Shown: positions 46,877 through 57,662, counted from the first letter of the stretch. The stretch is DNA of 64,000 bases from Tranquillimonas rosea (GCF_900111315.1 NZ_FOGU01000002.1:370004-434003), one strand, 5' to 3'. A program made the numbers and translations. Notes: generated from the sequence alone by a model not told the origin.

Positions 46877-47902
46877 ATGACCCTCGAGACCACGTCGGAA
46901 AGCGACATCGCGACGCCGTCGCACCCGGTTCCGGTCCGCACGGAGGACGGTCACCCGGTGCGCAACGCGGGTCTGCCGCTGGATTTGGGGATGTTCGAGG
47001 GGCACGCGGTCAACCGCAGCGCGGCCGAGCGGCGCGCGGCGACGCTGGGCACGCGCCGGTCTGTCAAGAAGCTGCACCAGGCGGCGTGGCTGGTGAACGC
47101 GATCCGCTGCATCGACCTGACGACGCTGGCCGGCGACGATACCGAGGGGCGGGTCAAGCGGCTCTGCGCCAAGGCGCGCAACCCGCTCGCCGGGCACATC
47201 AAGGAAGAGCTCGGCATCTCGGACATGCCGCTGACCACCGGCGCCGTCTGCGTCTATCCGACCATGGTGGCCCATGCCGTCCGCGCGCTGGAGGGGTCGG
47301 GCGTGCCGGTCGCCTCGGTGGCGACGGGCTTTCCCACGGGTCTGATGCCGCTCAAGCTGCGGCTTGAGGAGATCAAGTATGCCGTGGACGAGGGCGCCGA
47401 CGAGATCGACATCGTCATCACGCGCGAGCACGTGCTCAGGCAGGATTGGCAGGCCCTGTACGACGAGGTCGCCGCGATGCGCGAGGCCTGTGGCGACGCG
47501 CATCTCAAGGCCATCCTCGCCACGGGCGACCTGCAGACCCTACGGAACGTCTATGGCGCGTCGATGGTGGCGATGCAGGCGGGAGCGGACTTCATCAAGA
47601 CCTCGACCGGGAAAGAGGGCGTCAACGCCACGCTGCCCGTCAGCCTGGTGATGTTGCGGGCGCTGCGCGACTACGGCGCCGCGACCGGATATCGGATCGG
47701 ATTCAAGCCGGCCGGCGGGATGAAGGCCGCGAAAGAGGCGCTGGCCTGGCAGATCCTGATGAAAGAGGAACTGGGCCGCCCCTGGCTGAGCCCCGATCTG
47801 TTCCGCTTCGGCGCGTCGTCCATGCTGGGCGACATCGAGCGGCAGCTCGAACACCACGTTACCGGGCGCTACGCCGCCGCGCACCGCCACGCGATGTCCT
47901 GA
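46877..47902 (+). CDS. deoC: Deoxyribose-phosphate aldolase
   Basis: Splits 2-deoxyribose 5-phosphate into glyceraldehyde 3-phosphate and acetaldehyde. The 341-residue TIM-barrel protein belongs to the longer, eukaryote-like DERA type. Schiff-base and proton-relay lysines lie in FIKTSTGKEG and RIGFKPAGGM, and the DEIDIVITREHVL strand is typical. Eight bases separate it from the aldehyde dehydrogenase gene, which can oxidise the acetaldehyde, so the pair forms a deoxyribose-use operon. Confidence 0.93.
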   Translation: MTLETTSESDIATPSHPVPVRTEDGHPVRNAGLPLDLGMFEGHAVNRSAAERRAATLGTRRSVKKLHQAAWLVNAIRCIDLTTLAGDDTEGRVKRLCAKARNPLAGHIKEELGISDMPLTTGAVCVYPTMVAHAVRALEGSGVPVASVATGFPTGLMPLKLRLEEIKYAVDEGADEIDIVITREHVLRQDWQALYDEVAAMREACGDAHLKAILATGDLQTLRNVYGASMVAMQAGADFIKTSTGKEGVNATLPVSLVMLRALRDYGAATGYRIGFKPAGGMKAAKEALAWQILMKEELGRPWLSPDLFRFGASSMLGDIERQLEHHVTGRYAAAHRHAMS

Positions 47903-47910
47903 GGAAGTCC

Positions 47911-50271
47911 ATGACCACAATTGCCAACATTCTCGACACCATGGAATACGGACCCGCCCCGGAGGACGCCTCGATCGTGACCGACTGGCTCGCCCGCCAT
48001 GCCGACGGCTTCGGCCATTTCATCGACGGCAGCTTCACCCGGCCAGGCGAGACCTTCGAGGTGATGAACCCTGCCACGGGCGACGTCATCGCGCGGGCGT
48101 CGCAGGGCACGACCGAGGACGTCGATGCCGCGGTGGCCGCCGCACGCAAGGCGCAACCGAAATGGGCGGCGCTGTCGGGGCACGAGCGGGCGCGCCATCT
48201 CTACGCGCTGGCGCGGCATGTCCAGCAGCATGCCCGGTTCCTCGCGGTGCTCGAGAGCCTCGACAACGGCAAGCCGATCCGCGAGAGCCGCGACATCGAC
48301 ATCCCCCTCGTGGCGCGGCATCTCTACCACCATGCCGGCTGGGCCGAGATCGCCAAGGACGAATTTCCCGGCACCGCGCCGCACGGCGTCTGCGGGCAGG
48401 TCATCCCCTGGAACTTCCCGCTTCTGATGCTGGCCTGGAAGGTCGCTCCGGCGCTGGCCGCGGGCAACACGGTGGTCCTGAAGCCGGCCGAGTACACGCC
48501 GCTGACCGCGCTGGCCTTCGCCGGGATCGTCGAGGAATGCGGCCTTCCGAAAGGCGTCGTCAACATCGTCACCGGCGATGGCGACACCGGCGGGGCGATC
48601 GCCGGGCACAAGGACATCGACAAGGTGGCGTTCACGGGCTCGACCGAGGTGGGCAAGCTGATCCGCCGGCAGACCGCCGGCTCCGGCAAGGCGTTGACGC
48701 TGGAGCTTGGCGGCAAGTCGCCCTTCGTCGTCTTTGCGGATGCCGATCTCGACGCCGCTGTCGAGGGCGTGGTCGATGCGATCTGGTTCAACCAGGGACA
48801 GGTCTGCTGTGCCGGCGCACGGATTCTCGTGGCCGAGGCCGTGGCCGACCGTTTTGCCGGGCTGCTCCGCGCCCGGATGGAGACCCTGCGCACCGGCGAC
48901 CCGCTGGACAAGTGCACCGATGTGGGGGCGATCGTGCATCCCGTGCAACTGGATCGCATCAAGACCCTGATGGAGCGGGGCGTCGCCGAAGGCGCCAAGC
49001 TGCACCAGGTCGCGGCGCCGCAGGGCTGTTTCTATCCGCCCACGCTGGCGACCGAGGTCGAGCCTGCGTCCGTCCTGGCGACCGAAGAGATCTTCGGCCC
49101 CGTCGCGACGCTGACCACCTTCCGCACCCCCGAGGACGCGGTCGCGCTGGCGAACAACACGCGCTACGGCCTTGCCGCGTCGATCTGGTCCGAGAACGTC
49201 AATCTCTGCCTCGATGTGGCGGCCAAGGTGAAGGCCGGCGTGGTCTGGATCAACTGCACCAACGTGCTGGACGCGGGCGCGGGCTTCGGCGGCTACCGCG
49301 AAAGCGGGTTCGGGCGCGAAGGCGGGCGCGAGGGCATGATGGCCTATCTCGCGCATCCCAAACCCAGGGCGAAGAGCGGCGCGAAGGAGCTGCCCGCGCC
49401 CGACGCCGCACCCCACGCCGCAGGGGCGGAAAGCGGGATCGACCGCACCGCCAAGCTCTATGTCGGCGGCAAGCAGGCGCGCCCCGACTCGGGCTATGTC
49501 TACGCCGTCGAGGGGCCGAAGGGGCCCGTCGGCCGGGCCGGGCTGGGCAACCGCAAGGACATCCGCAACGCCGTCGAGGCGGCCGCGAAGGCCGGAGGAT
49601 GGGGCAAGGCGACCGGCCACAACCGGGCGCAGGTCCTGTATTACGTTGGCGAGAACCTCGCCGCGCGGTCGGCCGAATTCGAGCAGCGCCTGCGCAGCTT
49701 CGGCGCGACCGAGAAGGCCGCCCGCGCCGAGGTCGAGGCCAGCGTGCGGCGCTGTTTCTGGTACGCCGCGCAGGCCGACAAGTTCGACGGGGCCGTGCAC
49801 CAGACCAAGCCGGCGCACGTCACCCTGGCGATGCACGAGCCCTTGGGCGTCGTGGGCATCGTCGCGCCCACCGCGCATCCGCTGCTGGGCGCGCTGTCGA
49901 CCGTGCTACCGGCGATCGCGATGGGCAACAGCGTCGTGCTGGTCCCCTCGCAGACGCATCCGCTGGCGGCGACCGATCTCTACCAGGTGCTCGACACGTC
50001 CGACATTCCCGGCGGCGTCGTGAACATCGTCACCGGTCCGCGGGACAGCCTGGCCCGAACCCTGGCCCAGCATGACGAGGTCGCGGCGATGTGGTACTTC
50101 GGCACCGCGGACGGATGCGCGACGGTTGAGGCCGACAGCGCCGGGAACCTCAAGCAGACCTGGGTCGAGGACGAGGCCGCCCGCGATTGGAGCGGCGGCG
50201 CCGGGCAGGGGCGCGGGTTCCTGCACCGGGCGACGCAGGTCAAAAACATCTGGGTGCCCTACGGCGAATGA
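47911..50271 (+). CDS. Tandem aldehyde dehydrogenase with degenerate second domain
   Basis: A 786-residue chain. Domain 1 (about 1-490) is a complete NAD-dependent aldehyde dehydrogenase with [30 protein letters not shown] (catalytic Glu) and NQGQVCCAG (catalytic Cys). Domain 2 (about 510-786) repeats only the N-terminal NAD-binding half ([29 protein letters not shown]) and lacks the catalytic Cys region, so it is probably structural. The context with deoC indicates acetaldehyde as substrate. It overlaps the HAD gene by four bases. Confidence 0.88.
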   Translation: MTTIANILDTMEYGPAPEDASIVTDWLARHADGFGHFIDGSFTRPGETFEVMNPATGDVIARASQGTTEDVDAAVAAARKAQPKWAALSGHERARHLYALARHVQQHARFLAVLESLDNGKPIRESRDIDIPLVARHLYHHAGWAEIAKDEFPGTAPHGVCGQVIPWNFPLLMLAWKVAPALAAGNTVVLKPAEYTPLTALAFAGIVEECGLPKGVVNIVTGDGDTGGAIAGHKDIDKVAFTGSTEVGKLIRRQTAGSGKALTLELGGKSPFVVFADADLDAAVEGVVDAIWFNQGQVCCAGARILVAEAVADRFAGLLRARMETLRTGDPLDKCTDVGAIVHPVQLDRIKTLMERGVAEGAKLHQVAAPQGCFYPPTLATEVEPASVLATEEIFGPVATLTTFRTPEDAVALANNTRYGLAASIWSENVNLCLDVAAKVKAGVVWINCTNVLDAGAGFGGYRESGFGREGGREGMMAYLAHPKPRAKSGAKELPAPDAAPHAAGAESGIDRTAKLYVGGKQARPDSGYVYAVEGPKGPVGRAGLGNRKDIRNAVEAAAKAGGWGKATGHNRAQVLYYVGENLAARSAEFEQRLRSFGATEKAARAEVEASVRRCFWYAAQADKFDGAVHQTKPAHVTLAMHEPLGVVGIVAPTAHPLLGALSTVLPAIAMGNSVVLVPSQTHPLAATDLYQVLDTSDIPGGVVNIVTGPRDSLARTLAQHDEVAAMWYFGTADGCATVEADSAGNLKQTWVEDEAARDWSGGAGQGRGFLHRATQVKNIWVPYGE

Positions 50272-50936
50272 TCATCTTCGACTGCGACGGTGTCCTGGTC
50301 GACAGCGAGATCCTCTCGTGCGGGATCGACGCGGGCCTCATGCGGGAGGCCGGCCATCCGATCACCACGGAAGAGCTGATCGCCGGCTACATCGGCCGGC
50401 CCAAGCGCGAGATCTGGGCCGCGATCGCCGAAGAGCGCGGCGTGTCCTGGCCCGATGGCCTGATCGAGCGTGCGGAGGCGATGCTCTCCGAGAGGATCGC
50501 CACCGACCTCGCCCCGGTGGAGGGGGTTCACGCGGCGCTGGAGGCGCTCGATGTGCCAAGGGCGGTCGCCTCGTCCTCGCGGCTCGACAAGCTGCACCAG
50601 TCGCTGCGCCAGTGTGGGCTGCTCGGGCACTTCTCGCCCCACGTCTATTCGGCCGAGCAGGTGGCCCGCGGCAAGCCCGCGCCCGACGTCTTTCTCTTCG
50701 CGGCCACCCGTGCCGCGGCTGACGCCCGGTCCTGCCTGGTGATCGAGGACAGCGTCGCCGGGGTGACCGCTGCTCGCGCCGCAGGAATGACCGCGATCGG
50801 CTTTACCGGTGGTCGTCACAGCTTTCCCGGCCATGCAGAAGGTCTGCGGGCCGCGGGCGCGGTGGCGGTCGTGACGAGCATGCGCGACCTGCCTGCGACC
50901 GCCGAGAGGTTGCACGCCGGGATCGCGCGGGTGTAG
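50268..50936 (+). CDS. HAD family hydrolase (beta-phosphoglucomutase/phosphatase-like)
   Basis: A 222-residue HAD phosphatase with [13 protein letters not shown] (motif I Asp-x-Asp), SSSRLD (motif II), the Lys in RGKPAPDVF and [17 protein letters not shown] (motif IV), and an alpha-helical cap after residue 15. The start overlaps the aldehyde dehydrogenase stop. It may act on a sugar phosphate of the deoxyribose pathway, but the specificity is open. Confidence 0.88.
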   Translation: MIIFDCDGVLVDSEILSCGIDAGLMREAGHPITTEELIAGYIGRPKREIWAAIAEERGVSWPDGLIERAEAMLSERIATDLAPVEGVHAALEALDVPRAVASSSRLDKLHQSLRQCGLLGHFSPHVYSAEQVARGKPAPDVFLFAATRAAADARSCLVIEDSVAGVTAARAAGMTAIGFTGGRHSFPGHAEGLRAAGAVAVVTSMRDLPATAERLHAGIARV

Positions 50937-50966
50937 GGCGGGCTGCTGGATCGGGCCTGTCTTCCG

Positions 50967-52043
50967 CTAGGGCGCCTGCATCTTACGCGCGGCCGCCGTT
51001 TCTCCCGCCGGCATGGCGCGCTCGCGCAGTCGCTTGCGGTGCCGCTCCACCGGTTCGTCGATGAAGCGGGTCAACAGCAGGCTCAGCCCGCAGCAGGTGA
51101 TGACGGTCAGCATCGCGATCCAGAAACTGGTCTCGCTCCGGTTCGGCGCGGTGACGCCGAAGACCTGCGTCGCCCAGACCGTCGCCACGATCCAGTGCAG
51201 CACGTAGGTGTGGTAGCTGAAGTCGCCGATCCACTTGTCGGCGGCCTTCATCGCCGGACGCCTGATGTTGGACAGGCACAGGACCAGCGCGGCGCATAGG
51301 GCGAAGTTCAGGTAATACCCCAGCAGGGCGACGTCGAAGTTCACGTGCCAGCGCGCGACCCGGATGCCATAGGCCAGGCCCACGAACCCGGCGAACAACC
51401 CGACCGCGAGCGGCAGCGCCGCGTCGTCCAGGGGCCGGGACAATCGTTCGCGATGGTGAAAGATCAGCGCCCCGATCGAAAAGGGCAGCGCCCCCGCGAA
51501 GACGTTGAAGTACCAGTACTGCTTGTCGAGCCCGAGCATTACCACGCCCACGTGCCACGCCAGCGCGAGGACGAACCACAACCAGGTGATCCGGCGGCTC
51601 CGCGACAGGCCGAACGCGATCAGCGCATAATAGAAGACCTCGACCGAGATGGCCCAGGTGGCAGGCGAGATGCGTGGGGCGATGTCCTGCGGGAAGGGGC
51701 TGAGATAGAACAGTAACAGGTTCTGGAGAAAGGTCCCGACCTCGTCCGGTATCCCCATGTGCGGATTGTAGGCCCTTACCGCGTCGGGGCCGATCCAGGC
51801 GATGCAGAGAAGGGTTAGCGCCAGCGCCCCCCAGTAGGAAGGCAGAAGGCGAAGCGCCCGGTTCATCGCGAAGTTTCGCATCCCGCCGGCAGAGTAGCCG
51901 TAGCTCTTCTGCATCACGAGCGTCATCAGGAAGCCTGACAGGATGAAGAACCCGCCGACCGCGTGGTTGCCGAAGGGCACGAGAACGCGGACGTGGTGAA
52001 AGACGACCGCGAAGGCGAGAAGAGTGCGAAAGGTTCCGAACAT
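50967..52043 (-). CDS. Acyltransferase 3 family membrane protein
   Basis: An integral membrane O-acyltransferase of 358 residues with about ten helices, which acetylates or acylates surface sugars. Family marks are AFAVVFHHVRVLVPFGNHAVGGFFILSGFLMT (catalytic His at the start) and MNRALRLLPSYWGALAL. A TTG at 52064 is in frame, but ATG 52043 with GGACGGAG upstream is preferred. The target glycan is unknown. Confidence 0.87.
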   Translation of the reverse strand: MFGTFRTLLAFAVVFHHVRVLVPFGNHAVGGFFILSGFLMTLVMQKSYGYSAGGMRNFAMNRALRLLPSYWGALALTLLCIAWIGPDAVRAYNPHMGIPDEVGTFLQNLLLFYLSPFPQDIAPRISPATWAISVEVFYYALIAFGLSRSRRITWLWFVLALAWHVGVVMLGLDKQYWYFNVFAGALPFSIGALIFHHRERLSRPLDDAALPLAVGLFAGFVGLAYGIRVARWHVNFDVALLGYYLNFALCAALVLCLSNIRRPAMKAADKWIGDFSYHTYVLHWIVATVWATQVFGVTAPNRSETSFWIAMLTVITCCGLSLLLTRFIDEPVERHRKRLRERAMPAGETAAARKMQAP

Positions 52044-52259
52044 CCGCTCCGTCCCGTTGTGCAACTATAGGTTGTTAGATCCAACCCATGATCGCGTAAA
52101 GCGGCTAGCGGTGTCTCGGCAAAGACATGCAAGGGGGATGCGCGCGACCGTCCGCGCCTGTCGCTAGACGGTGATTGCAGCAGCAGCATAACGCACGAGG
52201 CGCAGGACGATCACGGCACGGGCCAAGCGTTCATCCGGAGATTGGTATGTCTGGAGAAA

Positions 52260-52334
<75 letters not shown>

Positions 52335-52350
52335 CCGTTTGCGTGGCGGG

Positions 52351-52379
52351 TGAATAGACGGATGAAACATGGGGTGCAA
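52351..52379 (-). promoter_or_regulatory. Promoter of tRNA-Thr
   Basis: On the minus strand TTGCAC (52374-52379), a 17-base spacer and TATTCA (52351-52356) lie 16 bases before the tRNA. Confidence 0.6.
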
Positions 52380-52497
52380 GCGGGAATCCGTGTCTTCCGC
52401 GCCGCGATTTTCGGTGTGCAGGTGGCCGCGCATGGACCCGTTGCCGGGGCGTGCCGGCGTTCTGGACGCGTTGCGCGCCGTAGGGTACAGGATCGGT

Positions 52498-52650
52498 ATG
52501 GCAGAGAAGCCTTCCGATCCCACGCGAAAGACGCCAAAAGAGCGCGAGAACGAGCGCGATGCGCGGCTGAAGAAAGCGCTGCGGGCGAACCTTGCCCGCC
52601 GAAAGGCGCAGGCCCGCGCGCGCAAGGGGCGGCAGGACGAGCAGGACTGA
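52498..52650 (+). CDS. Small basic helical protein upstream of murA
   Basis: A 50-residue, highly charged peptide: [18 protein letters not shown], then [14 protein letters not shown]; one amphipathic helix is likely. The ATG at 52498 and the close spacing to murA (16 bases) suggest a genuine gene that is co-transcribed with it. The function is unknown. Confidence 0.65.
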   Translation: MAEKPSDPTRKTPKERENERDARLKKALRANLARRKAQARARKGRQDEQD

Positions 52651-52666
52651 GAAGGCAGGCACACCC

Positions 52667-53932
52667 ATGGATTCGATAATCGTTCGCGGCAATGGCGAGC
52701 TCAACGGAGAGATTCCCATCGCGGGCGCCAAGAATGCCTGCCTCACGCTGATGCCGGCGACCCTGCTCAGCGACGAGCCCCTCACGCTGACGAACGCGCC
52801 GCGCCTGTCGGACATCGCCACGATGACCGAGCTTCTGCGCTCGTTCGGGGCCGAGGTCTCGGCGCTTCAGGGCGGGCGGGTGCTGGCGCTCAGTTCGCAC
52901 GACCTGAACAAGCTGACGGCCGAGTACGACATCGTCCGCAAGATGCGCGCCTCCATCCTCGTGCTCGGGCCGCTTCTCGCGCGGTTCGGCGAGGCGAAGG
53001 TCTCGCTTCCCGGCGGGTGCGCGATCGGGGCCCGTCCAGTGGACCTGCACCTGCGCGGCCTCGAGGCGATGGGCGCCGAGATGGACCTGCGCGACGGTTA
53101 CGTCCACGCCAAGGCTCCGGGCGGGCTGAGCGGCGGTTTCGTCGAGTTTCCGCTGGTCTCAGTCGGCGCGACCGAGAACGTGCTGATGGCCGCGACGCTG
53201 GCCAAGGGGACGACCGTTCTGAAGAACGCCGCGCGCGAGCCCGAGATCGTCGATCTCGCCCAGTGCCTGCGCCGGATGGGTGCGCAGATCGAGGGCGAGG
53301 GCACATCCGAGATCACCGTGCAGGGCGTCGACACGCTGTCCGGGGCCACGCATCCGGTCGTGCCCGACCGGATCGAACTGGGCACCTACATGCTGGCGCC
53401 CGCGATCTGCGGCGGCACGGTCGAATGTCTGGGCGGCCGGATAGATCTGGTGGGGGCCTTCTGTGAACGGCTCGAAGCTGCCGGCGTCTCGGTCGAAGAG
53501 ACCGATCGCGGCGTCCGCGTGTCGCGCAAGAACGGCCGGATCCGGGCCGTCGATGTCGAGACAGAGCCCTATCCTGGCTTCCCCACCGACCTTCAGGCGC
53601 AGATGATGGCGTTGATGTGCACGGCCGAGGGGACAAGCGTGCTGGAAGAACGTATCTTCGAGAACCGTTTCATGCACGCCCCCGAACTCATTCGGATGGG
53701 CGCGCGAATCGATGTTTCCGGCGGCACCGCCACCGTGCATGGTGTCGAGAAGCTGAAGGGCGCGCCGGTCATGGCGACCGACCTGCGGGCGAGCATCTCG
53801 CTGATCCTCGCCGGTCTCGCGGCCGAGGGCGAGACGACGGTGAACCGCGTCTACCACCTTGACCGCGGTTACGAGCGCGTCGAAGAAAAGCTGCGGGCCT
53901 GCGGTGCGGATATCGAACGGATCCACGCATGA
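52667..53932 (+). CDS. murA: UDP-N-acetylglucosamine 1-carboxyvinyltransferase
   Basis: First committed step of peptidoglycan synthesis: enolpyruvyl transfer from PEP to UDP-GlcNAc. The 421-residue protein has [19 protein letters not shown] at the start, the catalytic Cys118 in [13 protein letters not shown] (the residue attacked by fosfomycin), and [17 protein letters not shown] near the end. It overlaps the next gene by four bases and heads the cluster that runs to yacG. Confidence 0.97.
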   Translation: MDSIIVRGNGELNGEIPIAGAKNACLTLMPATLLSDEPLTLTNAPRLSDIATMTELLRSFGAEVSALQGGRVLALSSHDLNKLTAEYDIVRKMRASILVLGPLLARFGEAKVSLPGGCAIGARPVDLHLRGLEAMGAEMDLRDGYVHAKAPGGLSGGFVEFPLVSVGATENVLMAATLAKGTTVLKNAAREPEIVDLAQCLRRMGAQIEGEGTSEITVQGVDTLSGATHPVVPDRIELGTYMLAPAICGGTVECLGGRIDLVGAFCERLEAAGVSVEETDRGVRVSRKNGRIRAVDVETEPYPGFPTDLQAQMMALMCTAEGTSVLEERIFENRFMHAPELIRMGARIDVSGGTATVHGVEKLKGAPVMATDLRASISLILAGLAAEGETTVNRVYHLDRGYERVEEKLRACGADIERIHA

Positions 53933-54405
53933 GCGATGCACGTTTCGAAGATGGCGGAGAGGCCCCGCTGCGGCTGGCGGCGTTCGATGACGAGGATATC
54001 GCCGTCATCTCGGCGCTGGTGCAGGACGCGGTTTTCCCGATCACCGAAGTCGCCTGGCAGAAGACCGACCGGCGCTTCGCGATCCTGCTGAACCGATTCC
54101 GCTGGGAGGATGCCGGCGCCGCCGAGAGCCGTGGCCGGGACTTCGAGCGGGTGCAATCTGTTCTGACCATCGAGAATGTCCGAAACGTGCAATCCGACGG
54201 CATCGACCAGCAGGATCGGGACCAGGTGATGTCGCTTCTGTCGATCTCTTGGATCGATGGCGACTCCCCGTCGGGCCGCGTCCTGCTGACGTTGGCAGGT
54301 GATGGCGCCATCGCGGTCGATGTGGAAGCCGCCGAACTGATGCTGCGCGACGTGACCCGGCCCTACCGCGCGCCCTCGGGCCAGGCGCCCCGCCACGACG
54401 ACTGA
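53929..54405 (+). CDS. DUF2948 family protein
   Basis: A 158-residue protein typical of alphaproteobacterial murA-hisD clusters. It reads [30 protein letters not shown] and LLNRFRWE near the start, and ends in [14 protein letters not shown]. No catalytic motif is visible and the function is unknown. It overlaps murA by four bases and lies 77 bases before hisD. Confidence 0.88.
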   Translation: MSDARFEDGGEAPLRLAAFDDEDIAVISALVQDAVFPITEVAWQKTDRRFAILLNRFRWEDAGAAESRGRDFERVQSVLTIENVRNVQSDGIDQQDRDQVMSLLSISWIDGDSPSGRVLLTLAGDGAIAVDVEAAELMLRDVTRPYRAPSGQAPRHDD

Positions 54406-54482
54406 CCCGGCAAGCTCCGTCGCGGATGCTTGAGGCAGCGCTGCACCGCGGCTATGTCGTTTGACGGACGCAGGAGACGACG

Positions 54483-55787
54483 ATGCCCCATTTCCTTTCG
54501 ACTCAGGACGCAGATTTCGACGAGGGCTTCGCGCGGCTCCTGGCGATGAAGCGCGAAGACAGCCCCGACGTGGACGAGGCGGTCGGCCGCATCATCGCCG
54601 ATGTCCGCACCCGGGGCGACGACGCCGTCATCGACCTGACCCGGCGGTTCGACCGGCTGACGCTGACGCCGGACACGCTGGCCTTTACCGAGGACGAGAT
54701 CGACGAAGAGATCGCCAGGGTCCCGGACGCCGACCGCGCTGCGCTGGAACGCGCCGCCGAACGGATCCGGGCCTATCACGCGCGCCAGATGCCAGAGGAC
54801 GCCGAATGGGTCGACCCCGAGGGCGCCACGCTGGGCTGGCGGTGGACGCCCGTGCGGGCGGCGGGGCTCTACGTTCCCGGCGGGCTGGCGTCGTATCCCT
54901 CGTCGCTGCTGATGAACGCGATTCCGGCCCAGGTGGCGGGAGTCGAGCGGCTGGTGGTGACGGCGCCCACGCCCGACGGTAAGGCGAACCCTCTCGTCCT
55001 GCTGGCCGCGCGCCTGTCCGGCGTCGAGACTGTCTTTCGCGTCGGCGGGGCGCAGGCGATTGCCGCGCTCGCCTATGGCACCGCGACGATCCCGGCGGTC
55101 GACAAGATCACAGGTCCGGGAAATGCCTATGTCGCGGCGGCAAAGCGCCGCGTGTTCGGGCGCGTCGGTATCGACATGATCGCGGGGCCGTCCGAGATCC
55201 TGGTGATCGCGGACGGTGACAACGATCCCGACTGGATCGCGCTGGATCTTCTCAGCCAAGCCGAGCACGACGAGAGCGCCCAGGCGATCCTCATCACCAC
55301 CGACGACGGCCTCGCGAACGACGTGGCGCGGGCGGTCGAGGCCCGGCTGAAGACGCTGGAGCGGCGCGAGATCGCCGGGGCGAGCTGGCGCGATTTCGGT
55401 GCGATCGTCACCGTCAACAACCTGGGCGAGGCGGCCGAGCTGGCCGACATGATCGCGCCCGAGCACTTGGAACTATGCGTCGCCACGCCGGAGGCGCTGG
55501 CCGACAACATCAGCCACGCGGGCGCGATGTTCCTCGGGAAGTGGACTCCGGAGGCGATCGGCGACTATGTCGGTGGCCCGAACCACGTCCTGCCCACGGC
55601 CCGCTCGGCGCGCTTCTCGTCCGGGCTGAGCGTCATGGATTTCCTCAAGCGCACCACGATCGCCACCATGACGCCCGGCGCGCTCAAGGCGATCGGCCCC
55701 TCGGCCGAGCGGCTGGCGCGGTCCGAGAGCCTCGAGGCGCACGGGCTGAGCGTCCGGGCGCGCCTGGATCGGCTGAACGAGCAATGA
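54483..55787 (+). CDS. hisD: Histidinol dehydrogenase
   Basis: Two-step NAD-dependent oxidation of histidinol to histidine, zinc-dependent. The 434-residue protein has the family signature VYVPGGLASYPSSLLMNAIPAQVAG, VGGAQAIAALAYGT, KITGPGNAYVAAAKR and the zinc/catalytic segment LSQAEHDESAQAIL. AGGAGA precedes the start. It overlaps the UPF0262 gene by four bases. Confidence 0.96.
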   Translation: MPHFLSTQDADFDEGFARLLAMKREDSPDVDEAVGRIIADVRTRGDDAVIDLTRRFDRLTLTPDTLAFTEDEIDEEIARVPDADRAALERAAERIRAYHARQMPEDAEWVDPEGATLGWRWTPVRAAGLYVPGGLASYPSSLLMNAIPAQVAGVERLVVTAPTPDGKANPLVLLAARLSGVETVFRVGGAQAIAALAYGTATIPAVDKITGPGNAYVAAAKRRVFGRVGIDMIAGPSEILVIADGDNDPDWIALDLLSQAEHDESAQAILITTDDGLANDVARAVEARLKTLERREIAGASWRDFGAIVTVNNLGEAAELADMIAPEHLELCVATPEALADNISHAGAMFLGKWTPEAIGDYVGGPNHVLPTARSARFSSGLSVMDFLKRTTIATMTPGALKAIGPSAERLARSESLEAHGLSVRARLDRLNEQ

Positions 55788-56263
55788 GCCGGATCGTCCA
55801 TATCGACATCGAGGATGGCGGCTTGCCGCCGCCGGCGCCGGAGATCGAGCAGGAGCGGCGCGTCGCGCTCTTCGACCTGCTGGAAGAGAACAGCTTCGAG
55901 CTGCCGCCGCTCGACGGCGCCGCCGCGCCCCCCGGTCCGTTCCGCCTGACGCTCGCGATCCGGGACAAGCGGCTGGTGTTCGACGTGGCCGACGCGGCAG
56001 GGACGCGTGTGCGCGAGTTCCAGTTGTCGCTCGGCCCGTTCCGCCAGGCGACCAAGGACTACTTCCAGATCTGCGAAAGCTACTTCGACGCGGTCAAGAC
56101 GCTGCCCCCGGCCCAGATCGAGACGATCGATATGGCCCGGCGCGGCATCCATACCGAGGGTGGGCGGATCGTCCAGGAGCGTCTGGACGGCAAGGCCGAG
56201 GTCGATCTCGACACGGCCCGGCGGCTGTTCACCCTGATCTGCGTTCTCTCTGCCGACGGGTAG
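55784..56263 (+). CDS. UPF0262 family protein
   Basis: A 159-residue protein of unknown function found almost only in Alphaproteobacteria, usually next to hisD as here. It has RRVALFDLLEENSFEL, FRLTLAIRDKRLVFDV and DYFQICESYFDAVK. No known catalytic motif is visible. The start overlaps the hisD stop, and the next gene begins four bases after its stop. Confidence 0.9.
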   Translation: MSRIVHIDIEDGGLPPPAPEIEQERRVALFDLLEENSFELPPLDGAAAPPGPFRLTLAIRDKRLVFDVADAAGTRVREFQLSLGPFRQATKDYFQICESYFDAVKTLPPAQIETIDMARRGIHTEGGRIVQERLDGKAEVDLDTARRLFTLICVLSADG

Positions 56264-56267
56264 CGCG

Positions 56268-56750
56268 ATGGACCCTTTCCCGGACTCGGTGCTGTTCTGC
56301 TGCGACCACAATTCGGTCCGGTCGCCGATGGCCGAGGGCCTGATGAAGCGGATGTACGGCCATGCCGCCTACGTCCAGTCGGCCGGCGTGCGCAGCGACC
56401 GCGAGATCGACGGCTTCGCCATCGCCGTCTGCCGCGAAATCGGGATCGAGTTGGAGCGCCACCGCACCCGCAGCTTCGACGAGATGGAGGAATGGGGCGA
56501 CGACCTGGCCGGGTTCGGGCTGGTCGTGGCGTTGTCGCCCGCATCGCAGCGGCGGGCGCTCGAGCTGACGCGCACGCGGGACCCCGAGGTCGTCTACTGG
56601 CCCGTCCTCGATCCGGTAGGGCTGGACGATGGGCGCGAGGCGATCCTGCAACGCTACCGTATCGCGCGGGATCAGATCCGCGACCGCCTGATCGCGCGGT
56701 TCGGCCCGCCGCATGCCAATCCGAACGAGACCGGAGGGGACGAGCGATGA
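56268..56750 (+). CDS. Low-molecular-weight protein tyrosine phosphatase family protein
   Basis: A 160-residue protein with the P-loop CDHNSVRS (Cys12, Arg18; CX5R) directly after the first strand, as in LMW-PTP and related arsenate reductases. The usual GNICRSP is replaced by DHNSVRSP, a variant common in this hisD-linked subfamily. The general-acid Asp is probably in YWPVLDPVG. The substrate is unknown. The gene overlaps the next by four bases. Confidence 0.85.
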   Translation: MDPFPDSVLFCCDHNSVRSPMAEGLMKRMYGHAAYVQSAGVRSDREIDGFAIAVCREIGIELERHRTRSFDEMEEWGDDLAGFGLVVALSPASQRRALELTRTRDPEVVYWPVLDPVGLDDGREAILQRYRIARDQIRDRLIARFGPPHANPNETGGDER

Positions 56751-57334
56751 GCCTGAGATTCGAGACGCTGACCGGCGCGGAGGTCGAGCGGGCGTTGGAC
56801 GACCTCGCGCGGTTGCGGATCGACGTGTTCCGCGACTGGCCGTACCTCTATGACGGGGATCTCGGCTATGAGCGGGAGTACATGGCGACCTACCAGAACG
56901 CGCGCGACGCGATCCTCGTGGGCGCCTTCGATGGCGACCGGTTGGTCGGCGCAGCCACGGGCACGCCGATGGAGGATCACGCGGACGACTTCGCGAAGCC
57001 GCTTGAGGTGACCGGGCTGGACGTCGGGTCGGTGTTCTACTGCGCTGAAAGCGTCCTGCTGCCCGCCTACCGGGGGCAGGGCGCCGGTCGCGCCTTCTTC
57101 GAGGCACGCGAGGAGCACGCCCGCGCGCTGGGACGGACTCATTCTATGTTCTGCGCGGTGATTCGCCCCGAGAATCATCCGCAGCGCCCCACCGACTACG
57201 TGCCCCTCGACGATTTCTGGCGGCGGCGCGGCTATGCCCCGGTCGATGGAGCGGTCGCCACCTTCGCGTGGCGGGACGTCGGCGACGCGCAGGAAACCGA
57301 CAAACCGCTTCAAGTTTGGTTGAAGCGCCTCTGA
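56747..57334 (+). CDS. GNAT family N-acetyltransferase
   Basis: A 195-residue acetyltransferase with the acetyl-CoA loop LLPAYRGQGAGRAFFEAREEHARALG (Q/RxxGxG/A). The middle reads VGAFDGDRLVGAATGTPM. The substrate is unknown. Its start overlaps the phosphatase stop, so both belong to the murA-hisD cluster. About 100 bases with a hairpin separate it from infA. Confidence 0.85.
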   Translation: MSLRFETLTGAEVERALDDLARLRIDVFRDWPYLYDGDLGYEREYMATYQNARDAILVGAFDGDRLVGAATGTPMEDHADDFAKPLEVTGLDVGSVFYCAESVLLPAYRGQGAGRAFFEAREEHARALGRTHSMFCAVIRPENHPQRPTDYVPLDDFWRRRGYAPVDGAVATFAWRDVGDAQETDKPLQVWLKRL

Positions 57335-57395
57335 CTGCCAATTCGCTTGCTTAAAAGGCTTGAAAAACGCGCCTTTTGGGCGCATCTAACGGGAC

Positions 57396-57416
57396 GCCCG
57401 CCTGAACTAGGCGGGC
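57396..57416 (+). terminator. Hairpin upstream of infA
   Basis: GCCCGCC (57396-57402), loop TGAACTA, GGCGGGC (57410-57416). It lies 20 bases before the infA start and no T tract follows. It may be a leader structure of infA or a terminator of the preceding transcript. Confidence 0.5.
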
Positions 57417-57436
57417 CCCATTTGCACGGAGTGACC

Positions 57437-57655
57437 ATGGCCAAGGAAGAACTGCTCGAATTTCCCGGCGTCGTGAAGGAACTCCTGCCGAACGCGACAT
57501 TCCGGGTCGAGCTGGAGAACGGCCATGAGATTATCGCGCACACGGCAGGAAAGATGCGCAAGAACCGCATCCGCGTTCTGGCTGGCGACAAGGTGCAGGT
57601 CGAGATGACCCCCTACGACCTGACCAAGGGACGCATCAACTATCGCTTCAAGTAA
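57437..57655 (+). CDS. infA: Translation initiation factor IF-1
   Basis: A 72-residue S1-like OB-fold protein that binds the ribosomal A site during initiation. It starts [20 protein letters not shown], has the family marks [32 protein letters not shown], and ends RINYRFK. GGAG lies upstream. Seven bases separate it from maf. Confidence 0.97.
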   Translation: MAKEELLEFPGVVKELLPNATFRVELENGHEIIAHTAGKMRKNRIRVLAGDKVQVEMTPYDLTKGRINYRFK

Positions 57656-57662
57656 GGCCATC

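Noticed and set aside
47869..49878. Open frame of 669 codons on the minus strand
   Set aside because: Antisense to the aldehyde dehydrogenase gene, which has clear catalytic motifs in its own frame.
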